Below are positions 31,323 to 39,821 of a stretch of 40,927 nucleotides of DNA, one piece after another (position 1 is the stretch's first letter; every line of letters starts with the position of its first letter). Below the pieces are notes generated by a model. The model was not told the origin of the DNA and did not search any database. It saw only the letters and a list, made by a program, of their open reading frames with translations. This DNA is from Lapidilactobacillus luobeiensis (GTDB taxonomy: Bacteria > Bacillota > Bacilli > Lactobacillales > Lactobacillaceae): the NCBI RefSeq assembly GCF_024345205.1, contig NZ_BROC01000029.1, positions 1-40,927 on the forward strand. Reading direction: 5' to 3'. Made by a program: the position numbers and the translations under genes.

Positions 31323-33401
31323 CTATTTTTGAACTTGTTCCTGATAATCACCATTCGGACAAAGGACCTGATGGCCACCTTTGACCTTCTTATCGACCAG
31401 ATAATGCTGACAAACGGGACAATCACGGCCAACCGGCTTGTCCCATGAGACAAAGTCACAGTCAGGATAACGTGAACAGCCGTAGAAGATCCGGTTCTTT
31501 TTCGACTTGCGTTCCAAAACTTGACCTTGATGACATTTTGGACATTCGACCCCGATCTCTTTGGTGATTGCCTTGGTATTACGGCAATCTGGGAAACGAC
31601 TACAAGCATAGAATTTACCAAAACGGCCCATTTTGATCACCATCGGCGCTCCACAAATATCGCAATCAAAACCGGCCGGCTCATCTTTGATCTGAACTTT
31701 CTCGATCTGTGTCTCGGCGGTCTTCAATTCCATCGCGAATGGGCGGTAATATTGATCGACCACTTTGACCCAGTCGCCTTGACCTGCTTCAATGCCATCC
31801 AGATCATTCTCTAACTTAGCCGTAAAGTCGATATTGACGATATCTGGGAAAAATTCTTCGATCAATTTGTCAACGATCTCACCTAATTCTGTTGGCTCGA
31901 AACTTTTACCTTGAAGCTTGACGTAATAACGTTTCTGAATCGTGTCGATCGTTGGGGCATAAGTCGACGGTCGCCCGACACCGTTTTCTTCTAGAGCCTT
32001 GACCAAACTGGCCTCGGTGTAACGTGCGGGGGGCTGAGTAAAATGTTGTTCTGGATCGGTCTTGACCAAGTTGGCCTGATCACCGATAACAAGATCAGGT
32101 AATTTATTTTCTTTTTGCTCCTCGGTGCTACTTTGATAGATCTTGGTGAAGCCAGCGAACTTCATTTGCGAACCATTCGCGCGATAAATGACCCCATTTT
32201 GTTCAAGTTGGACCATCATGGTGTCATAAACTGCTGGTGTCATCTGACTAGCCAAGAAGCGTGACCAGATCAAGGTGTACAACCGCAATTGATCCCGGGT
32301 CAGGATCTCTTTCAAAGAATCTGGCGTCCGCATCACGGAACTAGGGCGGATCGCCTCATGGGCATCTTGCGCCCCTTCTGGATTCTTGTTCTTGCGTAAT
32401 TTTGTTGCGGCATAAGCCTCACCTAAAGTTTCGTGCAAATAGGTCGCCGCCTCATGCTTGGCCACACTCGAGATCCGCGTTGAGTCGGTCCGCATATAGG
32501 TGATCAACCCAACGGTGCCTTCTTTGCCAAGATTGATCCCTTCGTAAAGTTGTTGCGCGATCATCATGGTTTTGCGGGTCTTATAGTTCAAGCGGCGATT
32601 GGCTTCTTGTTGCATTGAACTGGTCGTAAAAGGTGCGGCCGGAAAGCGTTTACGCTCCTTCTTCGTCACGTTGGTCACATCAAAAGGACGTTGTTTGTCG
32701 ATCCGTTTTAAAACGGCTTGCACAGCGGCGTTATCAGGCAACGCTCGCTTCTTGCCATCATAACCATAAAAATTCGCGGCGAATTTCTTACCCCGACCTT
32801 TTTGGAATTCAGCGGCCAGACTCCAATATTCTTCGGGAACAAAGGCCTTGATCTCTCTTTCCCGATCGATCACCAATTTCAAAGCAACTGACTGGACCCG
32901 ACCAGCGCTAAGCCCTTTTTTGACTTTGGCCCAGAGGATCGGGCTGATCGAATAACCGACGATCCGATCCAAGACTCGGCGCGCTTGCTGAGCATCGACT
33001 AAGTTCATATCGATACTTCGTGGTTCTTTAAAGGCGTCTTTGACCGCATTTTTAGTGATCTCGTTGAAAACGACTCGGTTATTCGCCTGCGGATCAAGAT
33101 TCAGGATGTGGGAAACATGCCAAGCGATCGCTTCCCCTTCACGGTCCGGATCGGCAGCCAGATAAACATGATCTGCTTTTTTTGCGGCGGCCTTCAAGCC
33201 TTTGATCACATCACCCTTGCCCCGGATCGAAATATACTTAGGCTGATAATCATGGTCAAAGTCAATGCCCATCTGACTTTTTGGTAAATCACGAATATGA
33301 CCTAAACTGGCAACGACATGATAATTACGTCCCAGGTATTTCTCAATGGTTTTAGCTTTTGCCGGCGATTCGACAATAACCAAGTTTTTCTTGGTGGCCA
33401 T
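31323..33401 (-). CDS. topA: DNA topoisomerase I
   Basis: TopA relaxes negative supercoils. The 692-residue protein has the TOPRIM start [17 protein letters not shown] with [12 protein letters not shown], the active-site tyrosine in [10 protein letters not shown] (Tyr302), and three C-terminal zinc-ribbon-like modules. The first two are four-Cys (CDICGAP/CSRFPDC and [14 protein letters not shown]). The third keeps CPVC but has a reduced second half (VLCPNGDY). AAGGAG precedes ATG 33401 by eight bases. It follows dprA, the usual Firmicute order. Confidence 0.96.
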   Translation of the reverse strand: MATKKNLVIVESPAKAKTIEKYLGRNYHVVASLGHIRDLPKSQMGIDFDHDYQPKYISIRGKGDVIKGLKAAAKKADHVYLAADPDREGEAIAWHVSHILNLDPQANNRVVFNEITKNAVKDAFKEPRSIDMNLVDAQQARRVLDRIVGYSISPILWAKVKKGLSAGRVQSVALKLVIDREREIKAFVPEEYWSLAAEFQKGRGKKFAANFYGYDGKKRALPDNAAVQAVLKRIDKQRPFDVTNVTKKERKRFPAAPFTTSSMQQEANRRLNYKTRKTMMIAQQLYEGINLGKEGTVGLITYMRTDSTRISSVAKHEAATYLHETLGEAYAATKLRKNKNPEGAQDAHEAIRPSSVMRTPDSLKEILTRDQLRLYTLIWSRFLASQMTPAVYDTMMVQLEQNGVIYRANGSQMKFAGFTKIYQSSTEEQKENKLPDLVIGDQANLVKTDPEQHFTQPPARYTEASLVKALEENGVGRPSTYAPTIDTIQKRYYVKLQGKSFEPTELGEIVDKLIEEFFPDIVNIDFTAKLENDLDGIEAGQGDWVKVVDQYYRPFAMELKTAETQIEKVQIKDEPAGFDCDICGAPMVIKMGRFGKFYACSRFPDCRNTKAITKEIGVECPKCHQGQVLERKSKKNRIFYGCSRYPDCDFVSWDKPVGRDCPVCQHYLVDKKVKGGHQVLCPNGDYQEQVQK

Positions 33402-33558
33402 GCAAAAACTCCTTTCTTTCCGATTGGATAAATTTATTTCTTCAAACTTTTAGCCCGTTCAAAAAGCAACGGTCAAATCGGAAATAATCATAAGCTAGTT
33501 TTCAACTGCTTGTCAACCATAAGAATTTTACCGACCAGCGGTTTTCCCAAAAAAATCG

Positions 33559-34425
33559 CTATTTCGCGCGACGATCCTGAAAGTCCACTAGTAGATCAGC
33601 AGCGGTCAAAACCGGTGTCGCTCCCGCAGCCAAAAGTTCGTTCGTCCCCACCGAAGTTTCTTGTAAAATATTACCAGGTAAAGCGTAAACGTTGCGGTTT
33701 TCCTGCAAGGCTAGATTTGCGGTGATCAAAGAACCGCTGTGATGTTGCGCCTCGGTGACTAAGACGCCTTGACTCAAACCTGCGATGATCCGATTCCGTT
33801 GGGGAAAATGATAACGACGCGGCGCTGTCCCCAGAGGATATTCACTGAGCAATAATCCCTTTTGCCCGATCAGCTGTTGTAGCGAACGGTTAGCTGGTGG
33901 GTAATAGACGTCTAACCCTGTGCCGATTACGGCGATAGTTTGACCATGGGCCAAGAGCGTTTCTTGGTGCGCCAATTGATCGGCGCCTGCCGCCAACCCA
34001 CTGACGATCGTGATTTGATTTTGGACTAAAGGCGGGATCAAACGACGTAAACAGTACTGCGTATAATTCGTGCAAGCCCGTGCGCCTACTATCGCTAATT
34101 TTGGCGTTGCCAATAGCTCAAGATTTCCTTGATAATACAAGATCAGCGGTGGCCGGTAGATCTCTGCCAATCCTTGGGGATAGACTTGGTCTAAAATCGT
34201 TAGAAAAGGCGTTTGCGGTCGTGGTGTGGCCTGTAATCGTTCAGGTCGTTGGGGCCAGCTTGCTAATAAACATCGATCCAAGCGAAGCCAATCCCAAGTC
34301 GCTATTTCCGCCGCTGCCACCGTGCGTAGCCACAACGCTAACCAGAGCTGGTCACGATAACGCCATTTTGCCTGTGTTGACGCCGCCAAGAGCACCGCTT
34401 CTTTTTCCAAAAAAATCACCCACAT
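33559..34425 (-). CDS. dprA: DNA processing protein DprA
   Basis: DprA loads RecA on incoming single-stranded DNA during natural transformation. The 288-residue protein has the Rossmann-like core KLAIVGARACTNY, IVSGLAAGADQLAH, AVIGTGLDVYYPPANRSL, FPQRNRIIAGLS and HHSGSLITANLALQ. The N terminus is weakly conserved and the start is uncertain. ATG 34425 has no ribosome binding site, but TATGAT lies only six bases upstream of it, which could mean a leaderless transcript; a GTG ten codons later is an alternative. Competence genes other than dprA are not in this window, and dprA alone is near universal. Confidence 0.9.
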   Translation of the reverse strand: MWVIFLEKEAVLLAASTQAKWRYRDQLWLALWLRTVAAAEIATWDWLRLDRCLLASWPQRPERLQATPRPQTPFLTILDQVYPQGLAEIYRPPLILYYQGNLELLATPKLAIVGARACTNYTQYCLRRLIPPLVQNQITIVSGLAAGADQLAHQETLLAHGQTIAVIGTGLDVYYPPANRSLQQLIGQKGLLLSEYPLGTAPRRYHFPQRNRIIAGLSQGVLVTEAQHHSGSLITANLALQENRNVYALPGNILQETSVGTNELLAAGATPVLTAADLLVDFQDRRAK

Positions 34426-34593
34426 TCTTAATCATACACTCATGACCAAGTACGCAGATGATTTCGTTTTCGTTTTTTCTGGACTGATTTTTACTTTAAA
34501 AAATCAAATTGACTGTCCCCGCTATCTGTTAGCAGGCTTGGTGCCGGAGTCCCAGCAGTTCCCCTTACTACAACGTGGATTTAAAAATGGCGT

Positions 34594-35400
34594 TTATGGT
34601 GTGACCGCTTGAACGGGACTGAAGCTATGACGATGGATCGGACAAGGACCTAACCGAGTCAAACCGGCCAAATGTGCGGCGGTACCATAGCCGGCATTAT
34701 GGGCAAAGTCATAGCCAGGATAAACTTGGTCATACATCGCCATCAAATGATCACGGATCTGTTTGGCCACGATACTGGCGGCGGCGATACTGGCCGACTT
34801 CTGGTCGCCTTTGATCAATTTTTCTTGTTTGATCGGTACTGGAATGGTCATGGCGTCCACCAAAATCAATTGTGGCCGCCAAGTCAAATTATGAATGGCT
34901 TGTGCCATAGTCAATTCGGTCGCGTGATAAATATTTTCTTGATCGATCAAAGCAGCATCGCCAACCCCGATCCCGACGGCTACAGCCTGACTGAGGATCT
35001 GGGGATATAATTCGGCACGTCTTTTGGCACTGAGCCGTTTGGAATCATCAACACCTGTTACATTGAAATCATGCGGTAAAATAACCGCGGCCGTCACCAC
35101 TGGTCCAGCCAAGGGCCCACGCCCGACCTCGTCAACACCTGCGATCAAGGGATATTGTGGCCAAAAGTGCTGTTCCAATCGTAAACGTGCCTGTAACGCC
35201 ACCTGCGCCTGTTGAGCAACCACTAAACGGTGCTGATACTGTTGAAGCGCCCGCTGGACCCCAACTCTTGGGTCTGCCTGTAAGCTAAGCAACCACTGCG
35301 GATCCACCGGTTCAACTGCGGCATTGTTTAAACGAGCCTTGATCGCGGCCAAGGTCGTTCCTGCCTGCAACGACTTTTCTGATGAACTTAGCTCAGTCAT
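34594..35400 (-). CDS. rnhB: Ribonuclease HII
   Basis: RNase HII cuts RNA-DNA junctions and removes misincorporated ribonucleotides. The 268-residue protein has an N-terminal helical extension of about 80 residues, then the catalytic start [18 protein letters not shown] (DEVGRG), [20 protein letters not shown] with a catalytic Asp, and [21 protein letters not shown]. Its start overlaps the end of rbgA by 8 bases, with GGAGG inside rbgA. The rbgA-rnhB pair is conserved in Firmicutes. Confidence 0.95.
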   Translation of the reverse strand: MTELSSSEKSLQAGTTLAAIKARLNNAAVEPVDPQWLLSLQADPRVGVQRALQQYQHRLVVAQQAQVALQARLRLEQHFWPQYPLIAGVDEVGRGPLAGPVVTAAVILPHDFNVTGVDDSKRLSAKRRAELYPQILSQAVAVGIGVGDAALIDQENIYHATELTMAQAIHNLTWRPQLILVDAMTIPVPIKQEKLIKGDQKSASIAAASIVAKQIRDHLMAMYDQVYPGYDFAHNAGYGTAAHLAGLTRLGPCPIHRHSFSPVQAVTP

Positions 35401-36262
35401 CTGGGTTAGTCGCCTCCGAACTGACTGGTGGCAGGTCCAAAGTGATCCGCCCTAGTTTACCTTTGCGGAAATCAAGCAAGAACTTAGTCGCCATGCGCTC
35501 GTAATCATCACGCAACCCCGCTTGTTTCGTTAAAAGTAATAGCAGCTCTACTGCGGGCAACGCCAACTGTTCCGCGCTCAATCGATAAGCCTGCTGTAAG
35601 ATCTGCGGATATTGTTTCTGATAGAAGTCCAGCGCAAACAAAGTGATGTCATCCTCGTGATAGAGCCCCTCCTTGATTGCGCCTGTTAGCGCTAATTTCT
35701 GGCCCACCGCCGGATCCTCAAACTTGGTCCAAAGGACTCCCGGTGTATCCAGCACTTCAAAATCTTCTTTGGTTTTGAGCCAATTTTGCTTGCGCGTCAC
35801 ACCAGGACGGTTGCCGATCGGCGCGATGTTCTTGCCGGCCAGACGATTGAGAAATGTTGATTTACCGGAATTGGGGATCCCGATACACATCGCCCGGATC
35901 GTGGTTTTCAAGACCCCTTTTTGTTGTTGCGCGGCGAGCTTAGGTGCTAGGATCTGTTTGGCCGCCTGCAGAACTGGACGCAGGGGTTGCCCATGCTGAG
36001 AATCTAAAGCCAAAACCGGTTGCTGTTCACTTTGGTAATATTTCTGCCAAGCCTGAGTCATTTGTGGATCAGCCAAATCAGACTTGTTCATCAATAGCAA
36101 ATGCGCCTTGTCCCCGATCAATTCCCGCAACATTGGATTACGTGAGCTTTCTGGTAAGCGAGCGTCGACCACTTCCAAAACAAGATCGACCTGTTTCAAA
36201 CGTTCTTGGATCTCTCGCTTGGCTTTCGCCATATGTCCGGGATACCATTGGATCGTTGCCAT
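35393..36262 (-). CDS. rbgA: Ribosome biogenesis GTPase RbgA (YlqF)
   Basis: RbgA is a GTPase needed for late 50S subunit assembly. The 289-residue protein is circularly permuted: G4 NKSD (59-62) comes before G1 GIPNSGKST (128-136), and G3 DTPG (172-175) follows. The N-terminal [17 protein letters not shown] and NRPGVTRKQ are family hallmarks. AAGGAG precedes ATG 36262. It is the first gene of the long housekeeping cluster, behind a structured leader. Confidence 0.96.
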   Translation of the reverse strand: MATIQWYPGHMAKAKREIQERLKQVDLVLEVVDARLPESSRNPMLRELIGDKAHLLLMNKSDLADPQMTQAWQKYYQSEQQPVLALDSQHGQPLRPVLQAAKQILAPKLAAQQQKGVLKTTIRAMCIGIPNSGKSTFLNRLAGKNIAPIGNRPGVTRKQNWLKTKEDFEVLDTPGVLWTKFEDPAVGQKLALTGAIKEGLYHEDDITLFALDFYQKQYPQILQQAYRLSAEQLALPAVELLLLLTKQAGLRDDYERMATKFLLDFRKGKLGRITLDLPPVSSEATNPDD

Positions 36263-36337
36263 AATATCTAACTCCTTTTTGCCAAGGATCTGATTGCCTT
36301 GGGTCGTCTTTTTATAAAGATTGTAAGTTAACGCCTA

Positions 36338-36407
36338 GCGCCTTGACTGCGGTCTTGGACGTTTTTGAATTTCATCTTGAGTTTTTCTAAGGCGCAAAAA
36401 ACTCAAG
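36338..36407 (-). promoter_or_regulatory. Structured leader of rbgA with possible pseudoknot
   Basis: CTTGAGTTTTT (36376-36386) and AAAAACTCAAG (36397-36407) form a perfect 11-bp stem. The loop contains AAGGCGC (36389-36395, + strand), exactly complementary to GCGCCTT at 36338-36344, downstream in the - strand transcript. This allows a kissing or pseudoknot fold of 7 bp about 75 bases before the rbgA start. No ligand or family is recognised. Confidence 0.55.
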
Positions 36408-36454
36408 CTTGATTTTGCATCAGCAAACTTTATTTTAGCACCTTCTATTTTACC

Positions 36455-36495
36455 ATCTAACCTCATTATTTTCAGTGTCATTTTGCTTGGTCAAG
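36455..36495 (-). promoter_or_regulatory. Candidate promoter of the rbgA cluster
   Basis: On the - strand TTGACC (about 36488-36493) is followed after 17-18 bases by an AATAAT-like -10. About 20 bases further on, an extended -10 TGGTAAAAT offers a second start. Both lie upstream of the rbgA leader hairpin. Positions are read by eye and approximate to a few bases. Confidence 0.4.
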
Positions 36496-36630
36496 TGTTT
36501 CTTAAAATAAGGGAGCGGCGATCACCTTTAATCAAGTGACGCGCTATTCGTCCGTGAATTACCACTTAATGGCTTGATAAATAAATTTGGGCAATGAAGT
36601 TTCTTCTGGCCAATAATTACTGAAAAGACC

Positions 36631-36663
36631 AAAAAAGAGGTCTTACCGCATGCGGAAAACCCC
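36631..36663 (-). terminator. Intrinsic terminator of a - strand noncoding transcript
   Basis: On the - strand GGGGTTTT (36656-36663) pairs with AAGACCTC (36637-36644), extended by CCG-CATG-CGG inside, and is followed by six T (36631-36636). The AAGACC segment can instead pair with GGTCTT downstream (36625-36630), an alternative that removes the terminator. No gene precedes it for over 300 bases, so it must end a noncoding RNA or read-through from the Rrf2 operon. Confidence 0.7.
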
Positions 36664-36866
36664 ATTCCTGGAACAATTTTACTGTAATCATGACGGTGGT
36701 CGGCGCCTAGGCTAAGTTCCTCCGGAAATACCAGTCCTCTCATCAAATTTCCATGGACCGCACGTCAGCAACGACACACACTTTAAGGATCTGAGTCAGG
36801 AGCTCTTCAGTTTTTTTCACCCGTAAATAAATTCTGCTGCCATTGCTGATGTCCCATCGCTAAAGT
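36631..36866 (-). ncRNA. Candidate structured RNA upstream of the rbgA cluster
   Basis: A possible promoter TTGAGT (36895-36900), 17-base spacer, TTTAGT (36872-36877) on the - strand would start a transcript near 36866, ending at the terminator of 36631-36663. The RNA can fold a long helix: TCAGCAAT with GTTGCTGA (36842-36849 with 36765-36772), continued by GGAC with GTCC. Next come GGAAAT with ATTTCC (36748-36753 with 36724-36729), then GGAAC with GTTCC (36716-36720 with 36670-36674). The wobble in the first helix pairs only on the - strand. It does not match any riboswitch, 6S, RNase P, SRP or tmRNA pattern I could recall. Confidence 0.4.
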
Positions 36867-36907
36867 TCCCAACTAAAATTTTCCTGTCTCTGTCACTCAA
36901 AACAGTC

Positions 36908-36953
36908 AGCCGGTCAACCCAGTAAATCAGCATAATATCACATTTGACCGACT
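36908..36953 (-). terminator. Terminator-like stem after the Rrf2 gene
   Basis: AGCCGGTCAA (36908-36917) pairs with TTGACCGACT (36944-36953) over 10 bp with one wobble on the - strand, around a 26-base loop, followed by GACTGTTTTGAG. The T-run is short. The arms carry the same CCGGTC core that occurs at 36970-36976, so an operator role is also possible. Confidence 0.45.
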
Positions 36954-36976
36954 TGTCGATTTCTTACTAACCGGTC

Positions 36977-37405
36977 TTATTTTTGGGCTTGGCGCGTCAA
37001 AATATCATCGATTATTTCGCGAAGCGAAACTTGGGCCATCTTCGCTTCAGCGGCATTTTGCACTTGGGCATAGATCCCGTTCAAGGTTCCCTGAATATTG
37101 CCCCCAACGATACAAAGCGGATTTGTTTTCTCATCAACGTGGAGCAAATTACGGTTGTCTTCGATCGCCAGATAAACATCTAACAAACTGATATCTTCCG
37201 GTGCTTTCGCTAAATGTAAGGCCACTTTTCCAGGCTGGCTATTGAGTAGTCCTGCCTTCACTAAAGTAGACATCATCCGCCGGACCATACTGGGATTGGC
37301 TTCGATACTGGCCGCGATCGCGTTGCTGGACAGATCACCGTCTGCATAAACATAAACAAAAGCTAAGATATGGACCGCGTCGCTTAATTTATGGGAAAAC
37401 TTCAT
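36977..37405 (-). CDS. Rrf2 family transcriptional regulator (YwnA-like)
   Basis: A 142-residue winged-helix Rrf2 regulator: KLSDAVHILAFVYVY, SSNAIAASIEANPSMVRRMM (recognition helix), AGLLNSQPGK wing, and SLLDVYLAI. Only one cysteine is present (Cys98 in NPLCIVGGNIQ), so the three-cysteine iron-sulfur site of IscR/NsrR is absent; this matches the YwnA-type subgroup. A one-cysteine thiol or quinone switch is an inference. It starts two bases after the NmrA-like gene with CGGAGAG as ribosome binding site, so it is the last gene of the transporter operon. Confidence 0.9.
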   Translation of the reverse strand: MKFSHKLSDAVHILAFVYVYADGDLSSNAIAASIEANPSMVRRMMSTLVKAGLLNSQPGKVALHLAKAPEDISLLDVYLAIEDNRNLLHVDEKTNPLCIVGGNIQGTLNGIYAQVQNAAEAKMAQVSLREIIDDILTRQAQK

Positions 37406-37407
37406 TT

Positions 37408-38289
37408 TTAATCACTCTCCGGGTAACTTCTCGATAAAAAGTCGCTCATATTTTCAGGACGATGACCTGTGATCTTGACAAAATCGTCAGTTACGATATT
37501 GAACAGGCCTAAAGCGGCGGCAGCGTACATGCTGGCCAACTCAGCGCCATCGCCCTCCGCAGCGTAGATCTGCTGAAAGCGTTCATTCGTGACCGGTCGA
37601 TAACCGATCGGTCGACCAGTGACTGTCGTCATGATCCGACCTAATTCAGGCATCGTTAAACTTTCTTCCTGTGTTATAGTATACACTTGTCCAGCATCCC
37701 GTAGTTGTGATTTTGTCGCCAGAGCCGCAATCGCCTTAGCACTATCGTCTTGAGTGATGAACGTTAATGCCTGCTGGCCCACGGGATAGATCAAGGCCCG
37801 GCGCTGGATCAGTTCTGAAAAATAAGGAACTAGTGGATCGGCGTAAAGAGAATTTTTGATGATCGCGTAATGTAGGCCGCTACTAGCTAAACGCCGCGGC
37901 ACATATGCATAGTAAGGGGCCATGGTAAAGGGATCGTTTTCTTGATCTGCATAAAAACTAACAAAGATCACACTAGGAACGTGGGCCACTTGCAACGCCT
38001 GTAAGGAATTCTCAAATTCATTGATCCGTTGTTGTAGATCATAGGTTTTACTAGGAATGTAGATCACGACGTCTTGCCCAGTAAAAGCGCTGGTCATCCC
38101 GGCCACATCAGCATAATCTAAAGCTGTTAAAGCCACCCCTTGAGCTTGTAATGCCGTTGCTTTAGCAACGGTGTGGACTGCGGCGGTCACTTGCGTTGGG
38201 CCTACTGTCGTCACTAAATCAGCTACGACTCGTTGGCCCAGATGACCTGTCGCACCAGTCACCAAATATCGCTGCGAATCTGTCTTCAT
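37408..38289 (-). CDS. NmrA-like NAD(P)-binding oxidoreductase (QorB-type)
   Basis: A 293-residue atypical short-chain dehydrogenase of the NmrA/QorB group. YLVTGATGHLGQRVVADL is the nucleotide-binding motif, ALDYADVAGMTSAF and DVVIYIPSKTYD follow, and GLHYAIIKNSLYAD and ITQDDSAKAIAAL are family blocks. The usual catalytic YxxxK is not evident, as in NmrA-type proteins, which act as quinone reductases or redox sensors. Pairing with an Rrf2 regulator two bases downstream suggests an electrophile or quinone response. It begins two bases after the permease gene. Confidence 0.88.
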   Translation of the reverse strand: MKTDSQRYLVTGATGHLGQRVVADLVTTVGPTQVTAAVHTVAKATALQAQGVALTALDYADVAGMTSAFTGQDVVIYIPSKTYDLQQRINEFENSLQALQVAHVPSVIFVSFYADQENDPFTMAPYYAYVPRRLASSGLHYAIIKNSLYADPLVPYFSELIQRRALIYPVGQQALTFITQDDSAKAIAALATKSQLRDAGQVYTITQEESLTMPELGRIMTTVTGRPIGYRPVTNERFQQIYAAEGDGAELASMYAAAALGLFNIVTDDFVKITGHRPENMSDFLSRSYPESD

Positions 38290-38291
38290 GA

Positions 38292-39821
38292 TTAGTCCTC
38301 CTTAAGTAAATGATGTTCTTGTAAATATTGTTTCGCCACCACCGCAGCCTTTTGATGCTCAACGGTCACCTGATAATTCATCGCCTGCATGTCTTTCGTG
38401 GAGATTTTCCCCGCGATCCGATCCAGGCTGGCCACGATCTGTGGATGATCCTGCGCAAAACTCGTTAACATCAAGGGCGCACCTTGATAAGGTGGGAAGA
38501 ACGACTTATTGTCCGTTAATACCACCAAATCGTACTTTTTGATCTGTGGATCGGTGGTATAGGCGTCACTCACATCCAGATCACCTTGGGCCAAGGCCTG
38601 ATAGCGTAAAGCTGGCTCCAAAGTTTTCACGTTTTTGAAATTCAGGCCATAGGTTTTCTGTAAACCAGGGTACCCATCACTTTGTTGGAAGAAATCTGGA
38701 TCGAACCCCGCCCGCAGTTGTGGATACTTGGCCAGATCACTGATGGTCTTAAGCTGATATTTCGCCGCGGTCTGGCGGGTGACGGTCATCCCATAACCGT
38801 TCTGATAAGCCATCGGCCGCAATAAACTCATTTTGAATTGCTGGGCCAGTCCGCTTTTCGCGTCCTGATAAGCACTTTGCGGATCATGACTGATCGCCGA
38901 ATCGTTCTTGACCAACGATTGCAACACGGTTCCGGTAAATTCAGGATAAATATCGATTTGTTGCGCCTTCAACGCCTTGAATAGGAAACTGGTCCCGCCA
39001 AAATTCCGCTTGAGCACCACATTGACATTCTTATTGTCGGCTTCGATCAAATCTTTATACAGATTGATCAAGATCTCCGGTTCGCCCCCCATTTTACCGG
39101 CGATGGTGATGGTTTCTGTTTTCGGTGCGGTCGCTGCCCGCACACCATAAACACCACCACCAACCGCCACTAAGGCGACCAGACCGATCAGCAATCGTTT
39201 CATCGAGGTGTGGGAGAGCAATTTGATCAACCAGCTGGCCACCAAAGCCAAGGCCGCCGCCAAAATCGCCCCGATCAGCAAGGCCGGATTGTTATTGGTT
39301 TGAATTCCCAAGAGAATATAGGTTCCCAAACCACCACCGCCGATCAACGCCGCTAAAGTAGCGGTGCCAATGATCATCACCACGCCGATCCGGATTCCTG
39401 ACAGAATCATCGGCATTGCCAAAGGGATCTGGACCCGCAACAATTTATAACGCTTGGACACCCCCATGGCATCAGCTGCCTCGATCAATAAAGGATCGAT
39501 ATTGGTCAAACCTGCGTATGTATTTTGGAAGATCGGCATGATCGCATACAAGACCAACGCGATAATCGCTGGCACGGTCCCAATACCCACCAAGGGGATC
39601 AACAAGCCCAAAATCGCTAAACTAGGGATCGTTTGAATGACGCTAGCCACTTGTAGTACAAATTCACCACCGCGGCGATGGTTCATTAAAACCACGGCCA
39701 AGGGGATCGCGATCAGGATGGTGATGATCGTGGCGATCAAGGCCACCTCGATATGTTGCCCTAACGCCACCAAGATCTCATGCCCATTAGTTTGGGCGTA
39801 ATGGATCGTTTCATTGAACAT
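38292..39821 (-). CDS. ABC transporter permease fused to substrate-binding protein (OpuC/EgtU type)
   Basis: A 509-residue fusion. Residues about 1-210 form a BPD permease with several membrane segments and the EAA-like loop IEAADAMGVSKRYKLLRVQ. A further segment (LLIGLVALVAVGGGVYG, about 210-226) anchors the extracellular binding domain, from about residue 235: TITIAGKMGGEPEIL, LKRNFGGTSFLFKAL, IDIYPEFTGT, TISDLAKYPQLRAGF, DVSDAYTTDPQIKKYDLVVL and FFPPYQGAPLM. This layout is shared by BilEB, BusAB-type osmolyte importers and the ergothioneine importer EgtU. Substrate cannot be fixed by reading. Its start overlaps the ATPase gene by 11 bases. Confidence 0.92.
   Translation of the reverse strand: MFNETIHYAQTNGHEILVALGQHIEVALIATIITILIAIPLAVVLMNHRRGGEFVLQVASVIQTIPSLAILGLLIPLVGIGTVPAIIALVLYAIMPIFQNTYAGLTNIDPLLIEAADAMGVSKRYKLLRVQIPLAMPMILSGIRIGVVMIIGTATLAALIGGGGLGTYILLGIQTNNNPALLIGAILAAALALVASWLIKLLSHTSMKRLLIGLVALVAVGGGVYGVRAATAPKTETITIAGKMGGEPEILINLYKDLIEADNKNVNVVLKRNFGGTSFLFKALKAQQIDIYPEFTGTVLQSLVKNDSAISHDPQSAYQDAKSGLAQQFKMSLLRPMAYQNGYGMTVTRQTAAKYQLKTISDLAKYPQLRAGFDPDFFQQSDGYPGLQKTYGLNFKNVKTLEPALRYQALAQGDLDVSDAYTTDPQIKKYDLVVLTDNKSFFPPYQGAPLMLTSFAQDHPQIVASLDRIAGKISTKDMQAMNYQVTVEHQKAAVVAKQYLQEHHLLKED

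Larger units (their letters stand above)
36263..36976. other. 714-base gap without a supported gene
   Basis: From right to left (- strand direction): a terminator-like stem after the Rrf2 gene (36908-36953), a candidate structured RNA with terminator (36866-36631), an unstructured stretch (36630-36500), a candidate promoter, and the rbgA leader with its 11-bp hairpin. Open frames in it, the longest about 72 codons on the - strand at 36528-36746, lack ribosome binding sites and recognisable protein sequence. Confidence 0.6.

Noticed and set aside
36528-36746. Small - strand protein of 72 residues
   Set aside because: No ribosome binding site, the frame crosses the terminator hairpin, and the translation resembles no protein.
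36661-36760. Resemblance of GAGAGGACTGG to parts of the SAM-I riboswitch and glmS ribozyme
   Set aside because: Only short word matches; the other conserved blocks of both families are absent and no matching downstream gene exists.
36740-36900. T-box leader
   Set aside because: The invariant AGGGTGGNACCGCG block and the stem I motifs were not found on either strand.
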